A stretch of DNA of 64,000 bases from Helicobacter canis (lineage in GTDB: Bacteria > Campylobacterota > Campylobacteria > Campylobacterales > Helicobacteraceae), in NCBI RefSeq assembly GCF_900451095.1, contig NZ_UGHV01000001.1:1984001-2048000 (forward strand), read 5' to 3'. Every line of letters starts with the position of its first letter. Position 1 is the first letter of the stretch. The position numbers were made by a program, and so were the translations under genes. Positions 53,388 to 64,000 of this stretch are shown here, piece after piece. The notes under the pieces were generated by a model, which was given only the letters and a program-made list of their open reading frames with translations, made no database searches and had not been told where the DNA came from.

Positions 53388-54089
53388 GTGCCGCAATCAA
53401 TCCTTTCTGCCCTTGCGCGATTAGTGTCAATAAGCTTTTTAGGTTTATTGATATTGCCATTTGTCATCTTAGGTTGTGCCAGCAATGCTGCAAACCCCTT
53501 AGCTGCAAATATCAGTGGCAACGCCCCACATCAAACCAATGATCCATTAGCCATAGGCACCAAGCCAATCGCCCCAGCAAAGCAAAGGATACCAAGCTTT
53601 ATCCACAATACTAAATCATCTCTTAGCCCCATTATGGGTGATCCTAGGGATTTTGTCGCTATACTAAATCAAGGTGCAGGTGTAATCACAATATGGGCTA
53701 GCGCACCTGCTAGCTGGGTGTGGGTGCATTCTGCAGCATTGCATACACAATTTGGCGATGCGTTTAATTGGGTTATGCAGCCCATTGGCGATGGCTTTAT
53801 CCGCTTTATCAACAAGCTCACACATACCTGCTTAAATGTTTATGGGCAAGGCGTGATCCACTACCCCTGTGATCCCAAAAACCCCAATCAATTTTTCCGC
53901 TTACTTCCTATGCAAAATGGCGCAGTTGCTATCCAAAGTGCCAGCACTAATCTCTGCTTGCAAACAAGTATGCGCACCAAAGTAAATCACCCACTCGTGC
54001 TAAACAAATGCCTAAAGGTGGCAAACTCCGAACAGCAGTGGTTTATCATCCCGCCTTTTGCTAAACCCACACCAATCCTATATCCATAA
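53388..54089 (+). CDS. cdtA: Cytolethal distending toxin subunit A
   Basis: CdtA is a surface lipoprotein that, with CdtC, binds host cells. The 233-residue product uses a GTG start (AAGGAG upstream) and has a lipoprotein signal with lipobox VILGC (Cys30). The ricin-type lectin domain includes WVMQPIGDGFIRFINKLTHTCL and GAVAIQSASTNLCLQ, and the end has QQWFIIPP. It is the first gene of cdtA-cdtB-cdtC (14-base gap to cdtB). Confidence 0.88.
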   Translation: MPQSILSALARLVSISFLGLLILPFVILGCASNAANPLAANISGNAPHQTNDPLAIGTKPIAPAKQRIPSFIHNTKSSLSPIMGDPRDFVAILNQGAGVITIWASAPASWVWVHSAALHTQFGDAFNWVMQPIGDGFIRFINKLTHTCLNVYGQGVIHYPCDPKNPNQFFRLLPMQNGAVAIQSASTNLCLQTSMRTKVNHPLVLNKCLKVANSEQQWFIIPPFAKPTPILYP

Positions 54090-54103
54090 GTCAAGGAAGC
54101 CCT

Positions 54104-54943
54104 ATGTCTTATATATCACGCCATCAAATATTGCATAGATTTGTGTTTGTATATAGCACGCTGTGTCTCATCATCGCACACGCTTTAGCCGATATGCGCG
54201 ACTACAAAATAGGCTCGTGGAATCTCAATGACACACAAATGCCCATTGAAGAAAAGTGGAACAATACCATCCGCAGTCTCCTTGGCGGAAGCAATGGCGT
54301 AGATATTTTGGCACTACAAGAAGTGGGCGGTCTCCCCACAAATGTGGATTTTATCAAGACTTTCACCCTACCCTATGCCACCACACTGCCTATCCAAGAG
54401 TATCAATGGGATCTAGGCAAAGGATATGGCAAAGTATTTGTCTATTTTATGCGTGCTGATACAAATATGCGCGGCATCAATCTTGCCATCATCACAAAAA
54501 AACGCGCCACTGAGGTCTTTGCCATTAAGCCAAGCAATAAAATCTCGCTGCCAATGTTAGCAATCGCCTTGAATGATGATGTGTTTATCACAATGGATTC
54601 TATCGATAGAAAAGGAGCAGACACCCCTGCTAATATCGCCAATACATTTGACTACTTCGCCAAACACCCAAGAGCGCAAACGCTGCAGTGGCTTATCCTT
54701 GGGAGCTTTAATACCCACCCACAAGCCCTGCAAGCAGCAATCCCCCCAAGCTTGCAAGAGCGGATCGCTATCATCGCACCAACTGTAGCAACTAGGAAAA
54801 ATGGTGGAATCCTAGAATATGCGCTTAGTGGTAATTCTGGGAAGTCTCCCTACCTAGCCCCCACACTCAAAGCCCACCTAGGATATAGCAATGTAAGGCT
54901 ACAATTTGATTCGGCTCATATCCCTATAATATTTAGCAAATAA
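54104..54943 (+). CDS. cdtB: Cytolethal distending toxin subunit B, divergent with lost catalytic residues
   Basis: The 279-residue protein has a signal peptide (residues 10-29) and a DNase I-like fold. Recognisable CdtB landmarks are GSWNLNDTQ (Asn40), EEKWNNTIRSL, DILALQEVG (Glu73, metal ligand), RGINLAIIT and SGNSGKSPYLAP. Several usual active-site residues are changed. The family GDFN is GSFN (Ser201), SDHFP is SAHIP (Ala271, His272 kept), the first catalytic His is replaced near Met164, and the LDYA Asp is Glu (LEYA). Nuclease activity may be lost or altered. It is the middle gene of the operon. Confidence 0.85.
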   Translation: MSYISRHQILHRFVFVYSTLCLIIAHALADMRDYKIGSWNLNDTQMPIEEKWNNTIRSLLGGSNGVDILALQEVGGLPTNVDFIKTFTLPYATTLPIQEYQWDLGKGYGKVFVYFMRADTNMRGINLAIITKKRATEVFAIKPSNKISLPMLAIALNDDVFITMDSIDRKGADTPANIANTFDYFAKHPRAQTLQWLILGSFNTHPQALQAAIPPSLQERIAIIAPTVATRKNGGILEYALSGNSGKSPYLAPTLKAHLGYSNVRLQFDSAHIPIIFSK

Positions 54944-54952
54944 GGATAATGT

Positions 54953-55501
54953 ATGATCGCTATCAATCATTCTAAACGACTATGGATTCTAGCTAGTATA
55001 TTCCTTTGCACAGGATTTTCTCTAGTCTATGCCAAAAAGCAGCCGCTAATCACCAATCAATCTGTATCTATCCGCGCTATGAGCACAGGAGAATCTCTCT
55101 ATGCAAACGGCAGTGTCGCAGAAGTGAATTGGAATCTTATAGAAGTAATGCTACCGGGCTATTTAAATAAAAAATTCCCTTTTGGTGCAGTGCAATTCCG
55201 CCATATCAGCAAGCACGATCAATGCCTTATGAGTGATGGATTCTGGCTTGGTCTTGGAGAATGTTCCACGGTGCGTTTGGGTGATCATCGCACGCTTTTT
55301 TCCTTACTGCCAACTTCTAGTGGCGCACTACAAATCCAATCCATTGCTGCTGAAGGATGCTTAGTTGTAGAATCTAGTGGCAAGAAAATCGCTCAAAGTC
55401 TAAGAATCTTGCCTTGCTTTACCGCTGCGCATACGCCGATAGATTTGCGCTGGCTTTGGGTGCTCACGCCACCTCGCATCGACACAAAACTCTCAATGTG
55501 A
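54953..55501 (+). CDS. cdtC: Cytolethal distending toxin subunit C
   Basis: This 182-residue secreted protein has a signal peptide (residues 8-27, ending SLVYA) and a ricin-like lectin domain: QFRHISKHDQCLM, a GALQIQSIAAEGCLVV segment and a C-terminal WLWVLTPP. CdtC pairs with CdtA for cell binding and delivery of CdtB. It begins 9 bases after cdtB. Confidence 0.85.
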   Translation: MIAINHSKRLWILASIFLCTGFSLVYAKKQPLITNQSVSIRAMSTGESLYANGSVAEVNWNLIEVMLPGYLNKKFPFGAVQFRHISKHDQCLMSDGFWLGLGECSTVRLGDHRTLFSLLPTSSGALQIQSIAAEGCLVVESSGKKIAQSLRILPCFTAAHTPIDLRWLWVLTPPRIDTKLSM

Positions 55502-55646
55502 TTTTGCAGCATTTATTCACATCAATTAAGCGCGATGCTTTGCGCTTGGTAAAAATCTTTAAATATTGCCTATTGAGAATAAATCCCCCTACATAACTTC
55601 AGGCACACAATCCAAAAAATAATCTAATTTAGACATTAAATATCTC

Positions 55647-55676
55647 TTGACAACAAGGGGTAATTTTATGTATAAT
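55647..55676 (+). promoter_or_regulatory. Strong promoter of the tRNA-tuf cluster
   Basis: Perfect TTGACA (55647-55652) and TATAAT (55671-55676) boxes with an 18-base spacer lie 16 bases before the first tRNA. Confidence 0.85.
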
Positions 55677-55691
55677 CCCGATTTTTTTAAT

Positions 55692-55767
55692 GCTGGTTTA
55701 GCTCAGTTGGTAGAGCATCTGCCTTGTAAGCAGAGGGTCGGGGGTTCAAGTCCCTTAACCAGCTCCA
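55692..55767 (+). tRNA. tRNA-Thr (anticodon TGT)
   Basis: 76 bases including encoded CCA. The acceptor stem GCTGGTT/AACCAGC, D-loop, anticodon loop CTTGTAA and GGTTCAAGTCC arm are all present. Confidence 0.95.
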
Positions 55768-55823
55768 TTTTCAAACTCTAACAGACTTTTCTGATTCAGT
55801 GTTTGACCAGTTTTTGCTGATTT

Positions 55824-55908
<85 letters not shown>

Positions 55909-55951
55909 TAGTTTAAGCATTGTCTTAGATGTGGTTTGTAGGAGCATTTTC

Positions 55952-56028
55952 GCGGGAATAGCTCAGTTGGCTAGAGCATCAGCCTTCCAAGCTGAGGGTC
56001 GCGGGTTCGAGCCCCGTTTCCCGCTCCA
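55952..56028 (+). tRNA. tRNA-Gly (anticodon TCC)
   Basis: 77 bases with acceptor stem GCGGGAA/TTCCCGC, anticodon loop CTTCCAA, and encoded CCA. Confidence 0.95.
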
Positions 56029-56080
56029 TACTGGGAGCTGAAGTAATCTTCACTATGTAGTCGCTCTCAAGACCATTTAT

Positions 56081-56155
56081 GCCCATATAGCTCAGTGGCA
56101 GAGCACTTCCTTGGTAAGGAAGAGGTCGGCGGTTCAATCCCGCTTATGGGCTCCA
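56081..56155 (+). tRNA. tRNA-Thr (anticodon GGT)
   Basis: 75 bases with acceptor stem GCCCATA/TATGGGC, anticodon loop CTTGGTA, and encoded CCA. Confidence 0.95.
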
Positions 56156-56246
56156 GTTTTTCTAGCGGTTTTGTTGTAATCTTTATCTTTACATAAAGAA
56201 ATAAGGATTATAATCAAGGCTTCAAATTCAATTTTAGGAGACTTTT

Positions 56247-57446
56247 ATGGCAAAGGAAAAATTTGTCAAGAATAAGCCCCATGTCAATATTGGGACAATT
56301 GGGCATGTTGACCACGGTAAAACAACTCTAAGTGCTGCTATATCTGCTGTTCTTGCGACAAAAGGTCTTGCAGAAATGAAAGATTACGACAAAATCGATA
56401 ACGCTCCTGAGGAGAGAGAAAGAGGGATTACTATCGCAACTTCTCATATCGAATACGAAACAGAAAATCGCCACTATGCACATGTGGATTGTCCAGGACA
56501 CGCCGACTATGTAAAAAATATGATTACAGGTGCGGCACAAATGGATGGGGCTATTCTTGTTGTCTCTGCTGCAGATGGTCCTATGCCACAAACTCGTGAG
56601 CATATCTTGCTATCTCGTCAAGTAGGTGTGCCATATATTGTTGTTTTCTTGAATAAGCAAGATATGGTTGATGATCAAGAATTGCTTGACTTGGTGGAAA
56701 TGGAGGTTAGAGAGCTTCTTAGTGCGTATGACTTCCCTGGAGATGATACACCTATCGTAGCTGGATCAGCTCTTAAAGCCCTAGAAGAAGCCAAAGCTGG
56801 TAGCGTTGGTGATTGGGGACAAAAGGTTCTAGATCTTATGGCGAAAGTTGATGAGTATATCCCTACTCCAGAGCGCGATACAGAAAAAACTTTCCTTATG
56901 CCAGTAGAGGATGTTTTTTCAATTGCTGGTCGTGGGACAGTTGTAACCGGCAGGATTGAAAGAGGTGTTGTTAAAGTTGGCGATGAAGTAGAAATCGTTG
57001 GCATTCGAGATACACAAAAGACAACAGTTACTGGTGTCGAAATGTTTAGAAAAGAGCTAGACAAAGGTGAAGCTGGGGATAATGTTGGTATTCTCTTGAG
57101 AGGGACGAAGAAAGAGGAAGTAGAGAGAGGTATGGTTCTTTGTAAACCCGGTTCCATTACTCCTCATAGCGAATTTGAAGGTGAGATCTATGTCCTATCC
57201 AAAGATGAAGGTGGCAGACATACTCCATTCTTCAATAACTATCGCCCACAATTCTATGTGCGAACGACCGATGTAACAGGTTCTATCAAGTTACCAGATG
57301 GTGTAGAAATGGTTATGCCTGGCGATAATGTCAAAATCACTGTCGAGCTTATCAGCCCTATCGCACTTGAGCTTGGGACTAAATTTGCCATCCGTGAAGG
57401 CGGTAGAACTGTCGGCGCTGGTGTTGTAAGCAAGATTATCAAGTAA
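56247..57446 (+). CDS. tuf: Translation elongation factor Tu
   Basis: EF-Tu delivers aminoacyl-tRNA to the ribosome. The 399-residue protein has the G1 loop GHVDHGKT near residue 19, the effector segment [25 protein letters not shown] and the C-terminal barrel domains. AGGAG lies upstream. It sits directly after four tRNA genes, as in Helicobacter and Campylobacter. Confidence 0.98.
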   Translation: MAKEKFVKNKPHVNIGTIGHVDHGKTTLSAAISAVLATKGLAEMKDYDKIDNAPEERERGITIATSHIEYETENRHYAHVDCPGHADYVKNMITGAAQMDGAILVVSAADGPMPQTREHILLSRQVGVPYIVVFLNKQDMVDDQELLDLVEMEVRELLSAYDFPGDDTPIVAGSALKALEEAKAGSVGDWGQKVLDLMAKVDEYIPTPERDTEKTFLMPVEDVFSIAGRGTVVTGRIERGVVKVGDEVEIVGIRDTQKTTVTGVEMFRKELDKGEAGDNVGILLRGTKKEEVERGMVLCKPGSITPHSEFEGEIYVLSKDEGGRHTPFFNNYRPQFYVRTTDVTGSIKLPDGVEMVMPGDNVKITVELISPIALELGTKFAIREGGRTVGAGVVSKIIK

Positions 57447-57460
57447 TCAAGGCTCACAAA

Positions 57461-57631
57461 ATGGCTAAGGGTAATGTGATAAAAATTGGTTTGAAATGTT
57501 CGGAATGTGGGGACATTAACTACAGCACAACTAAAAATGCTAAAACAAAAACAGAAAAACTGGAGCTCAAGAAGTTCTGCCCTAGGCTTAACAAACACAC
57601 TATTCACAAAGAAGTTAAGCTTAAAAGCTAG
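57461..57631 (+). CDS. rpmG: 50S ribosomal protein L33
   Basis: This is a 56-residue ribosomal protein beginning [20 protein letters not shown]. The first zinc-ribbon pair (CSEC) is kept, but the second is only KFCPRL, with one Cys. The H. pylori protein also has KFCPRE as I recall, so this is a family trait rather than decay. It lies 14 bases after tuf. Confidence 0.93.
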   Translation: MAKGNVIKIGLKCSECGDINYSTTKNAKTKTEKLELKKFCPRLNKHTIHKEVKLKS

Positions 57632-57651
57632 AGTTTATCTCTAGCTTTTCT

Positions 57652-57727
57652 AGGTCAGTAGCTCCAATGGTAGAGCGTCGGTCTCCAAAACCGGTTGTTG
57701 GGGGTTCGAGTCCCTCCTGACCTGCCA
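57652..57727 (+). tRNA. tRNA-Trp (anticodon CCA)
   Basis: 76 bases with acceptor stem AGGTCAG/CTGACCT, anticodon loop CTCCAAA, and encoded CCA. It lies between rpmG and secE, the usual place. Confidence 0.95.
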
Positions 57728-57750
57728 TTAGCAATAATACAAGGCAAGAA

Positions 57751-57936
57751 ATGAAAAAAATAATTACTTACTATAAAGCAGCAAAAGAAGAGCTTCTTAA
57801 AGTTGTTTTTCCAACAAAAGAACAAATTCGAAATGCTCTAATATCTGTAGTTGTTGTGGTTATTGTGGTTGCTTTGTTTTTGGGTCTAGTCGATCTTATT
57901 TTGTTTGCTTCTGTGTCTAAATTTTTTGGAGATTAG
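57751..57936 (+). CDS. secE: Preprotein translocase subunit SecE
   Basis: This 61-residue protein has one transmembrane helix (about residues 30-55) after an amphipathic N-terminal helix with the KEELLKVVFPTKEQI SecE motif. It is part of the SecYEG channel. nusG follows 9 bases later. Confidence 0.95.
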   Translation: MKKIITYYKAAKEELLKVVFPTKEQIRNALISVVVVVIVVALFLGLVDLILFASVSKFFGD

Positions 57937-57945
57937 GAGATTTAT

Positions 57946-58476
57946 ATGTCGCTAGGTTGGTATGCTATACAAACATATTCTGGCAGTGAGCAATCAGTAA
58001 AAAAAGCCATTGAAAATCTTGTTCAAGAGCTTGGTCTCCAAGACAGAGTAAAAGAGGTGGTTGTTCCTACAGAAGACATCTATGAGATGAAAGATGGAGC
58101 AAAGAAAATAAGTGCGAGAAGTATATATCCAGGATATGTATTTATACATGTGGATTTGGATACATCGCTTTGGCATACGATCCAATCCCTTCCTAGGGTC
58201 AGCGGTTTCATTGGTGAGAGCAAGAAGCCAACTCCACTGAGCGAGGCAGATATTACCCATATCCTAGAGAAAAACACAAACCGCGCAGCACCTAAGCCTA
58301 AGGTGTCGTTTGACCCCGGAGAAGTTGTAAGAATCAATGAAGGTCCTTTTGCTAACTTCACTGCAACTGTTGAAGGATACGATATTGAACACAAAAAGCT
58401 GAAGCTAAATGTTTCTATCTTTGGGAGAAATACTCCAATAGAAATCTTGTATTCACAAGTGGAAAAAATAGTTTAA
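57946..58476 (+). CDS. nusG: Transcription termination/antitermination factor NusG
   Basis: The 176-residue protein starts with the NGN domain (WYAIQTYSGSEQSVKKAIENL; YPGYVFIHVDLD) and ends with a KOW domain (DPGEVVRINEGPFANFTATVE). NusG couples RNA polymerase to Rho or the ribosome. It is part of secE-nusG-rplK. Confidence 0.97.
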   Translation: MSLGWYAIQTYSGSEQSVKKAIENLVQELGLQDRVKEVVVPTEDIYEMKDGAKKISARSIYPGYVFIHVDLDTSLWHTIQSLPRVSGFIGESKKPTPLSEADITHILEKNTNRAAPKPKVSFDPGEVVRINEGPFANFTATVEGYDIEHKKLKLNVSIFGRNTPIEILYSQVEKIV

Positions 58477-58488
58477 GAAAGGTAAAAA

Positions 58489-58914
58489 ATGGCAAAGAAA
58501 ATAGTAGGTGAATTAAAACTTCAAATTCCCGCAGGAAAGGCGAATCCATCTCCACCCGTTGGTCCAGCTCTTGGACAAAGGGGGATCAATATTATGGAAT
58601 TTTGCAAAGCTTTTAATGAAAAGACTAAAGACATGGGTGATTTTAACATACCAGTTATCATTACTGTCTATCAGGACAAGAGCTTTACTTTTATCACAAA
58701 AAAACCACCCGTAACAGATCTTATCAAAAAGGCTTCTGGCATCTCGAAAGGATCCGATAATCCCTTAAAAAATAAGGTTGGTAAGCTCACTTCTAAACAG
58801 TTGCAAGATATTGCTGAGGCAAAAATGGAAGATCTTAACGCTAATGATATAGAAGCGGCTAAAAAAATTGTTGCTGGGTCTGCGCGAAGTATGGGTATAG
58901 AAATTGTAGGATAA
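58489..58914 (+). CDS. rplK: 50S ribosomal protein L11
   Basis: The 141-residue protein has the L11 N-terminal [23 protein letters not shown] and the C-terminal rRNA-binding domain with GSARSMGI. It forms part of the GTPase-associated stalk base. Confidence 0.98.
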   Translation: MAKKIVGELKLQIPAGKANPSPPVGPALGQRGINIMEFCKAFNEKTKDMGDFNIPVIITVYQDKSFTFITKKPPVTDLIKKASGISKGSDNPLKNKVGKLTSKQLQDIAEAKMEDLNANDIEAAKKIVAGSARSMGIEIVG

Positions 58915-58927
58915 ATGGAGAATACAG

Positions 58928-59632
58928 ATGAAGAACAAAGTAGCAAAAAGAATCCAAAATTTAACTGAAAAAGTCGATGCCAATAAGTTTTATGATATAG
59001 ATTCTGGTATTAGCGTGGTTAAGTCTCTAGCATCGGCTAAATTTGATGAAACAGTCGAGTTGGCTTTACGGCTGGGCGTCGATCCACGCCACGCAGATCA
59101 AATGATCCGAGGAGCAGTTGTTTTACCGCATGGGACAGGCAAGAAAGTTCGTGTTGCCGTATTTGCTAAGGGGACAAAAGCTGATGAAGCTAAAAATGCG
59201 GGAGCTGATGTTGTAGGCGATGATGATCTTGCAGAAGAAATCAAGAATGGCAACATAAACTTTGACATTGTTATTGCAACGCCTGATATGATGGCTCTTG
59301 TCGGTAAAGTTGGTAGAATCTTAGGTCCAAAAGGACTAATGCCAAACCCAAAAACAGGGACTGTTACAATGGATGTAAGCAAAGCAGTTTCTAATGCAAA
59401 AAGCGGACAGGTTAATTTCCGTGTCGATAAAAAGGGAAATATACACGCACCTATAGGAAAAGTGAGCTTTTCTGAAGATAAAATTAAAGACAATATGCTT
59501 GAGCTAGTCAAGACAATTAATCGACTCAAACCATCTAGTGCAAAGGGTAAGTTTATCCGTGGTGGAGTGCTATCCCTAACTATGTCCCCTGCTGTCAAGC
59601 TTGATGCGCAGATTCTTATGGATGTAAAGTAA
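58928..59632 (+). CDS. rplA: 50S ribosomal protein L1
   Basis: The 234-residue protein has [39 protein letters not shown] and the closing [10 protein letters not shown] segment. L1 forms the mobile stalk near the E site. It follows rplK by 13 bases. Confidence 0.98.
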   Translation: MKNKVAKRIQNLTEKVDANKFYDIDSGISVVKSLASAKFDETVELALRLGVDPRHADQMIRGAVVLPHGTGKKVRVAVFAKGTKADEAKNAGADVVGDDDLAEEIKNGNINFDIVIATPDMMALVGKVGRILGPKGLMPNPKTGTVTMDVSKAVSNAKSGQVNFRVDKKGNIHAPIGKVSFSEDKIKDNMLELVKTINRLKPSSAKGKFIRGGVLSLTMSPAVKLDAQILMDVK

Positions 59633-59722
59633 CCTTTAATTGATATTTATCTTAGACTGATGACTACAAGGGCGCAAGCTTAATATCCAACCTTGTATAA
59701 GTCTTGTCTGAAAGGAGGAAAT
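59633..59722 (+). promoter_or_regulatory. Untranslated leader of rplJ (possible L10 autoregulatory RNA)
   Basis: This 90-base leader between rplA and rplJ contains an ACAAGG / CCTTGT inverted pair (about 59667-59697) before the AAAGGAGG ribosome-binding site. Position fits the L10-L7/L12 binding leader known upstream of rplJ, but I did not match a consensus. Confidence 0.4.
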
Positions 59723-60208
59723 ATGACCAAAGTTCAGAAACAAGAAATGGTTGAAACACTAACACAAGAGTTTAGAACTGCTCAAGCTCTGCTTGTGTGT
59801 GATTACAAAGGGATTGGAGTAAAATCCCTAGAAGAGTTGCGCCACAATGCTAGGCAAGCAAATGTTAAAGTCCAAGTCATAAAGAATACCTTGGCTCGCA
59901 TTGCTCTAAACAATGCGAATATGCCTGAGCTTGACATTAAAGATACAAATATCTTTATTTGGGGAGAAGATCAAATCTCTTTGGCAAAGATTGCTGTCAA
60001 GTTTGCCGAAGCAAATGCGGAAAAGTTTGTTATCAAGACTGGTAGTTTTGAAGGACAAAAAGTGGATAAAGACCATATTATATCTGTCTCTAAACTTCCA
60101 AGTAGGGAAGAGCTTATTGGTATGCTTTTATCTGTTTGGACAGCTCCAGCTCGCTATTTTGCGACAGGGCTAGACAATCTAAGAAAGCAAAAAGAACAAA
60201 ACTCATAG
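59723..60208 (+). CDS. rplJ: 50S ribosomal protein L10
   Basis: The start is ATG 59723, with AAAGGAGG upstream ([17 protein letters not shown]); an in-frame upstream ATG would include the ribosome-binding site. The 161-residue product anchors L7/L12 dimers to the ribosome through its C-terminal helix. Confidence 0.96.
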   Translation: MTKVQKQEMVETLTQEFRTAQALLVCDYKGIGVKSLEELRHNARQANVKVQVIKNTLARIALNNANMPELDIKDTNIFIWGEDQISLAKIAVKFAEANAEKFVIKTGSFEGQKVDKDHIISVSKLPSREELIGMLLSVWTAPARYFATGLDNLRKQKEQNS

Positions 60209-60245
60209 CGTATGCTATGTAATTTAAAATTTAAAAGGAGCTAAA

Positions 60246-60623
60246 ATGGCTATCACAAAAGAAGATGTGTTGGAATATATCGGCGGACTCTCTGTTCTAG
60301 AACTTTCAGAACTTGTAAAAGCTTTTGAAGAGAAATTTGGCGTTAGTGCTGCGCCAACAGTGGTTGCTGGCGCAGTTGCTGGTGGAGCAGCTGGTGGAGC
60401 AGCTGAAGAAAAAACTGATTTTAGCGTTGTCCTAGTGGAAGCTGGTGCAAACAAAATCAATGTTATCAAAGTTGTGCGAGAAATCACTGGTCTTGGACTC
60501 AAAGAGGCAAAAGATGCGACAGAAAAAACTCCCCACACACTCAAAGAAGGTGTCAATAAAGATGATGCTGAAGCGTTTAAGAAAAAACTTGAAGAAGCTG
60601 GTGCAAAAGTTGAGATTAAATAA
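60246..60623 (+). CDS. rplL: 50S ribosomal protein L7/L12
   Basis: The 125-residue protein has an N-terminal dimerisation helix, an Ala/Gly hinge ([15 protein letters not shown]) and the C-terminal factor-binding domain ([19 protein letters not shown]). AAAAGGAG lies upstream. Confidence 0.98.
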   Translation: MAITKEDVLEYIGGLSVLELSELVKAFEEKFGVSAAPTVVAGAVAGGAAGGAAEEKTDFSVVLVEAGANKINVIKVVREITGLGLKEAKDATEKTPHTLKEGVNKDDAEAFKKKLEEAGAKVEIK

Positions 60624-60653
60624 TCCTACTACACCCTATTTGTTTGTTGAGTC

Positions 60654-60739
60654 GCCCAAATATAGATAACTATATTTGGGCTATTTGCATTTATAGCTCT
60701 CTATGAGAGTATATAACCTACATTCTCATAGAGAGCTAT
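60654..60739 (+). promoter_or_regulatory. Tandem hairpins between rplL and rpoB (attenuator-like)
   Basis: Hairpin 1 is GCCCAAATATAG (60654-60665) / CTATATTTGGGC (60670-60681), with loop ATAA and a T-rich tail. Hairpin 2 is a perfect 16-bp stem ATAGCTCTCTATGAGA (60693-60708) / TCTCATAGAGAGCTAT (60724-60739) with a 15-base loop. A partial terminator or RNA-processing site here would match the rplL-rpoB spacing control known in other bacteria. Confidence 0.7.
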
Positions 60740-60758
60740 CTCTACCATCTCTCATTAA

Positions 60759-64000
<3,242 letters not shown>

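Noticed and set aside
57461..57631. L33 missing one zinc-ligand Cys as a decayed gene
   Set aside because: The H. pylori L33 shows the same KFCPR segment as far as I recall, so this is a lineage feature.

Overview
The window looks like a piece of an enterohepatic Helicobacter chromosome (moderate GC, roughly in the mid-40s by eye). Several gene orders match Helicobacter: hslV-hslU-era-csd6, tig-clpP-def, glcD-pgbA-nudix-csd3, flgM-flgN-flgK, and tRNA-tuf-rpmG-tRNA-secE-nusG-rplKAJL-rpoB. A cytolethal distending toxin (cdt) locus and many simple-sequence contingency tracts fit that group. The species cannot be fixed from sequence alone.

Layout. 1-2.2 kb: the 5' part of a membrane glycosyltransferase with a 13-base poly-C tract, in frame. 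2.4-3.6 kb: an outer-membrane beta-barrel protein with a terminator. 3.7-9.4 kb (minus): queF, coaE, speE, def, a degenerate GGDEF protein, clpP, tig. 9.5-11.7 kb: fliI and a short-chain dehydrogenase. 12.1-20.5 kb (minus): flgL, a CapA-like protein, glcD, a PgbA-like protein, a Nudix hydrolase, csd3. 20.7-23.5 kb: flgM-flgN-flgK. 24-28.5 kb: a pentanucleotide-switched glycosyltransferase, napA, azlD, fliP, csd6. 28.6-32.8 kb (minus): era, hslU, hslV. 33-35.8 kb: metY and metA. 35.9-39.4 kb: a GT8 glycosyltransferase and a radical SAM protein, each with a poly-G tract. 39.5-42.4 kb: a TfoX-like gene, cysK/M, a decayed methyltransferase scrap, pta. 42.5-47.6 kb (minus): a Gtr-type cassette (GT-C enzyme, GtrA flippase, GtrB-like GT2) with a 14-base poly-G/C tract at its head. 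47.7-50.5 kb: a collapsed Dnd DNA-phosphorothioation locus. 50.6-53.3 kb: a Cys-rich small protein, fbp, rpe, a DnaQ-like exonuclease. 53.4-55.5 kb: cdtA-cdtB-cdtC. 55.7-64 kb: tRNA Thr-Tyr-Gly-Thr, tuf, rpmG, tRNA-Trp, secE, nusG, rplK, rplA, rplJ, rplL and the start of rpoB.

Two themes stand out. First, surface-glycan genes carry switchable tracts. Two are readable as sequenced (13 C in the first gene, 9 G in GT8). Three are out of frame: 12 G in the radical SAM gene, 14 G at gtrB, and four AAACC units in the 24-kb gene. Second, the window is saturated with a family of small repeats: a hyper-abundant TAGAATC word, often as CTAGAATCCACTTTT inverted pairs, and several hairpin elements whose stems differ between copies while staying self-complementary. 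These elements fill intergenic gaps and are also read through in frame inside genes. They add about 440 residues to Era, about 160 to the GT8 protein, about 330 to the GT-C enzyme and about 280 to GtrB, with shorter insertions in Fbp, CoaE and trigger factor. The pattern resembles the Rickettsia palindromic elements and is the best candidate here for an undescribed system.

Other notable points: CdtB lacks most of the catalytic and metal-binding residues of the family, and the Dnd region keeps an intact DndE-FtsK fusion next to a DndC/DndD deletion chimera.
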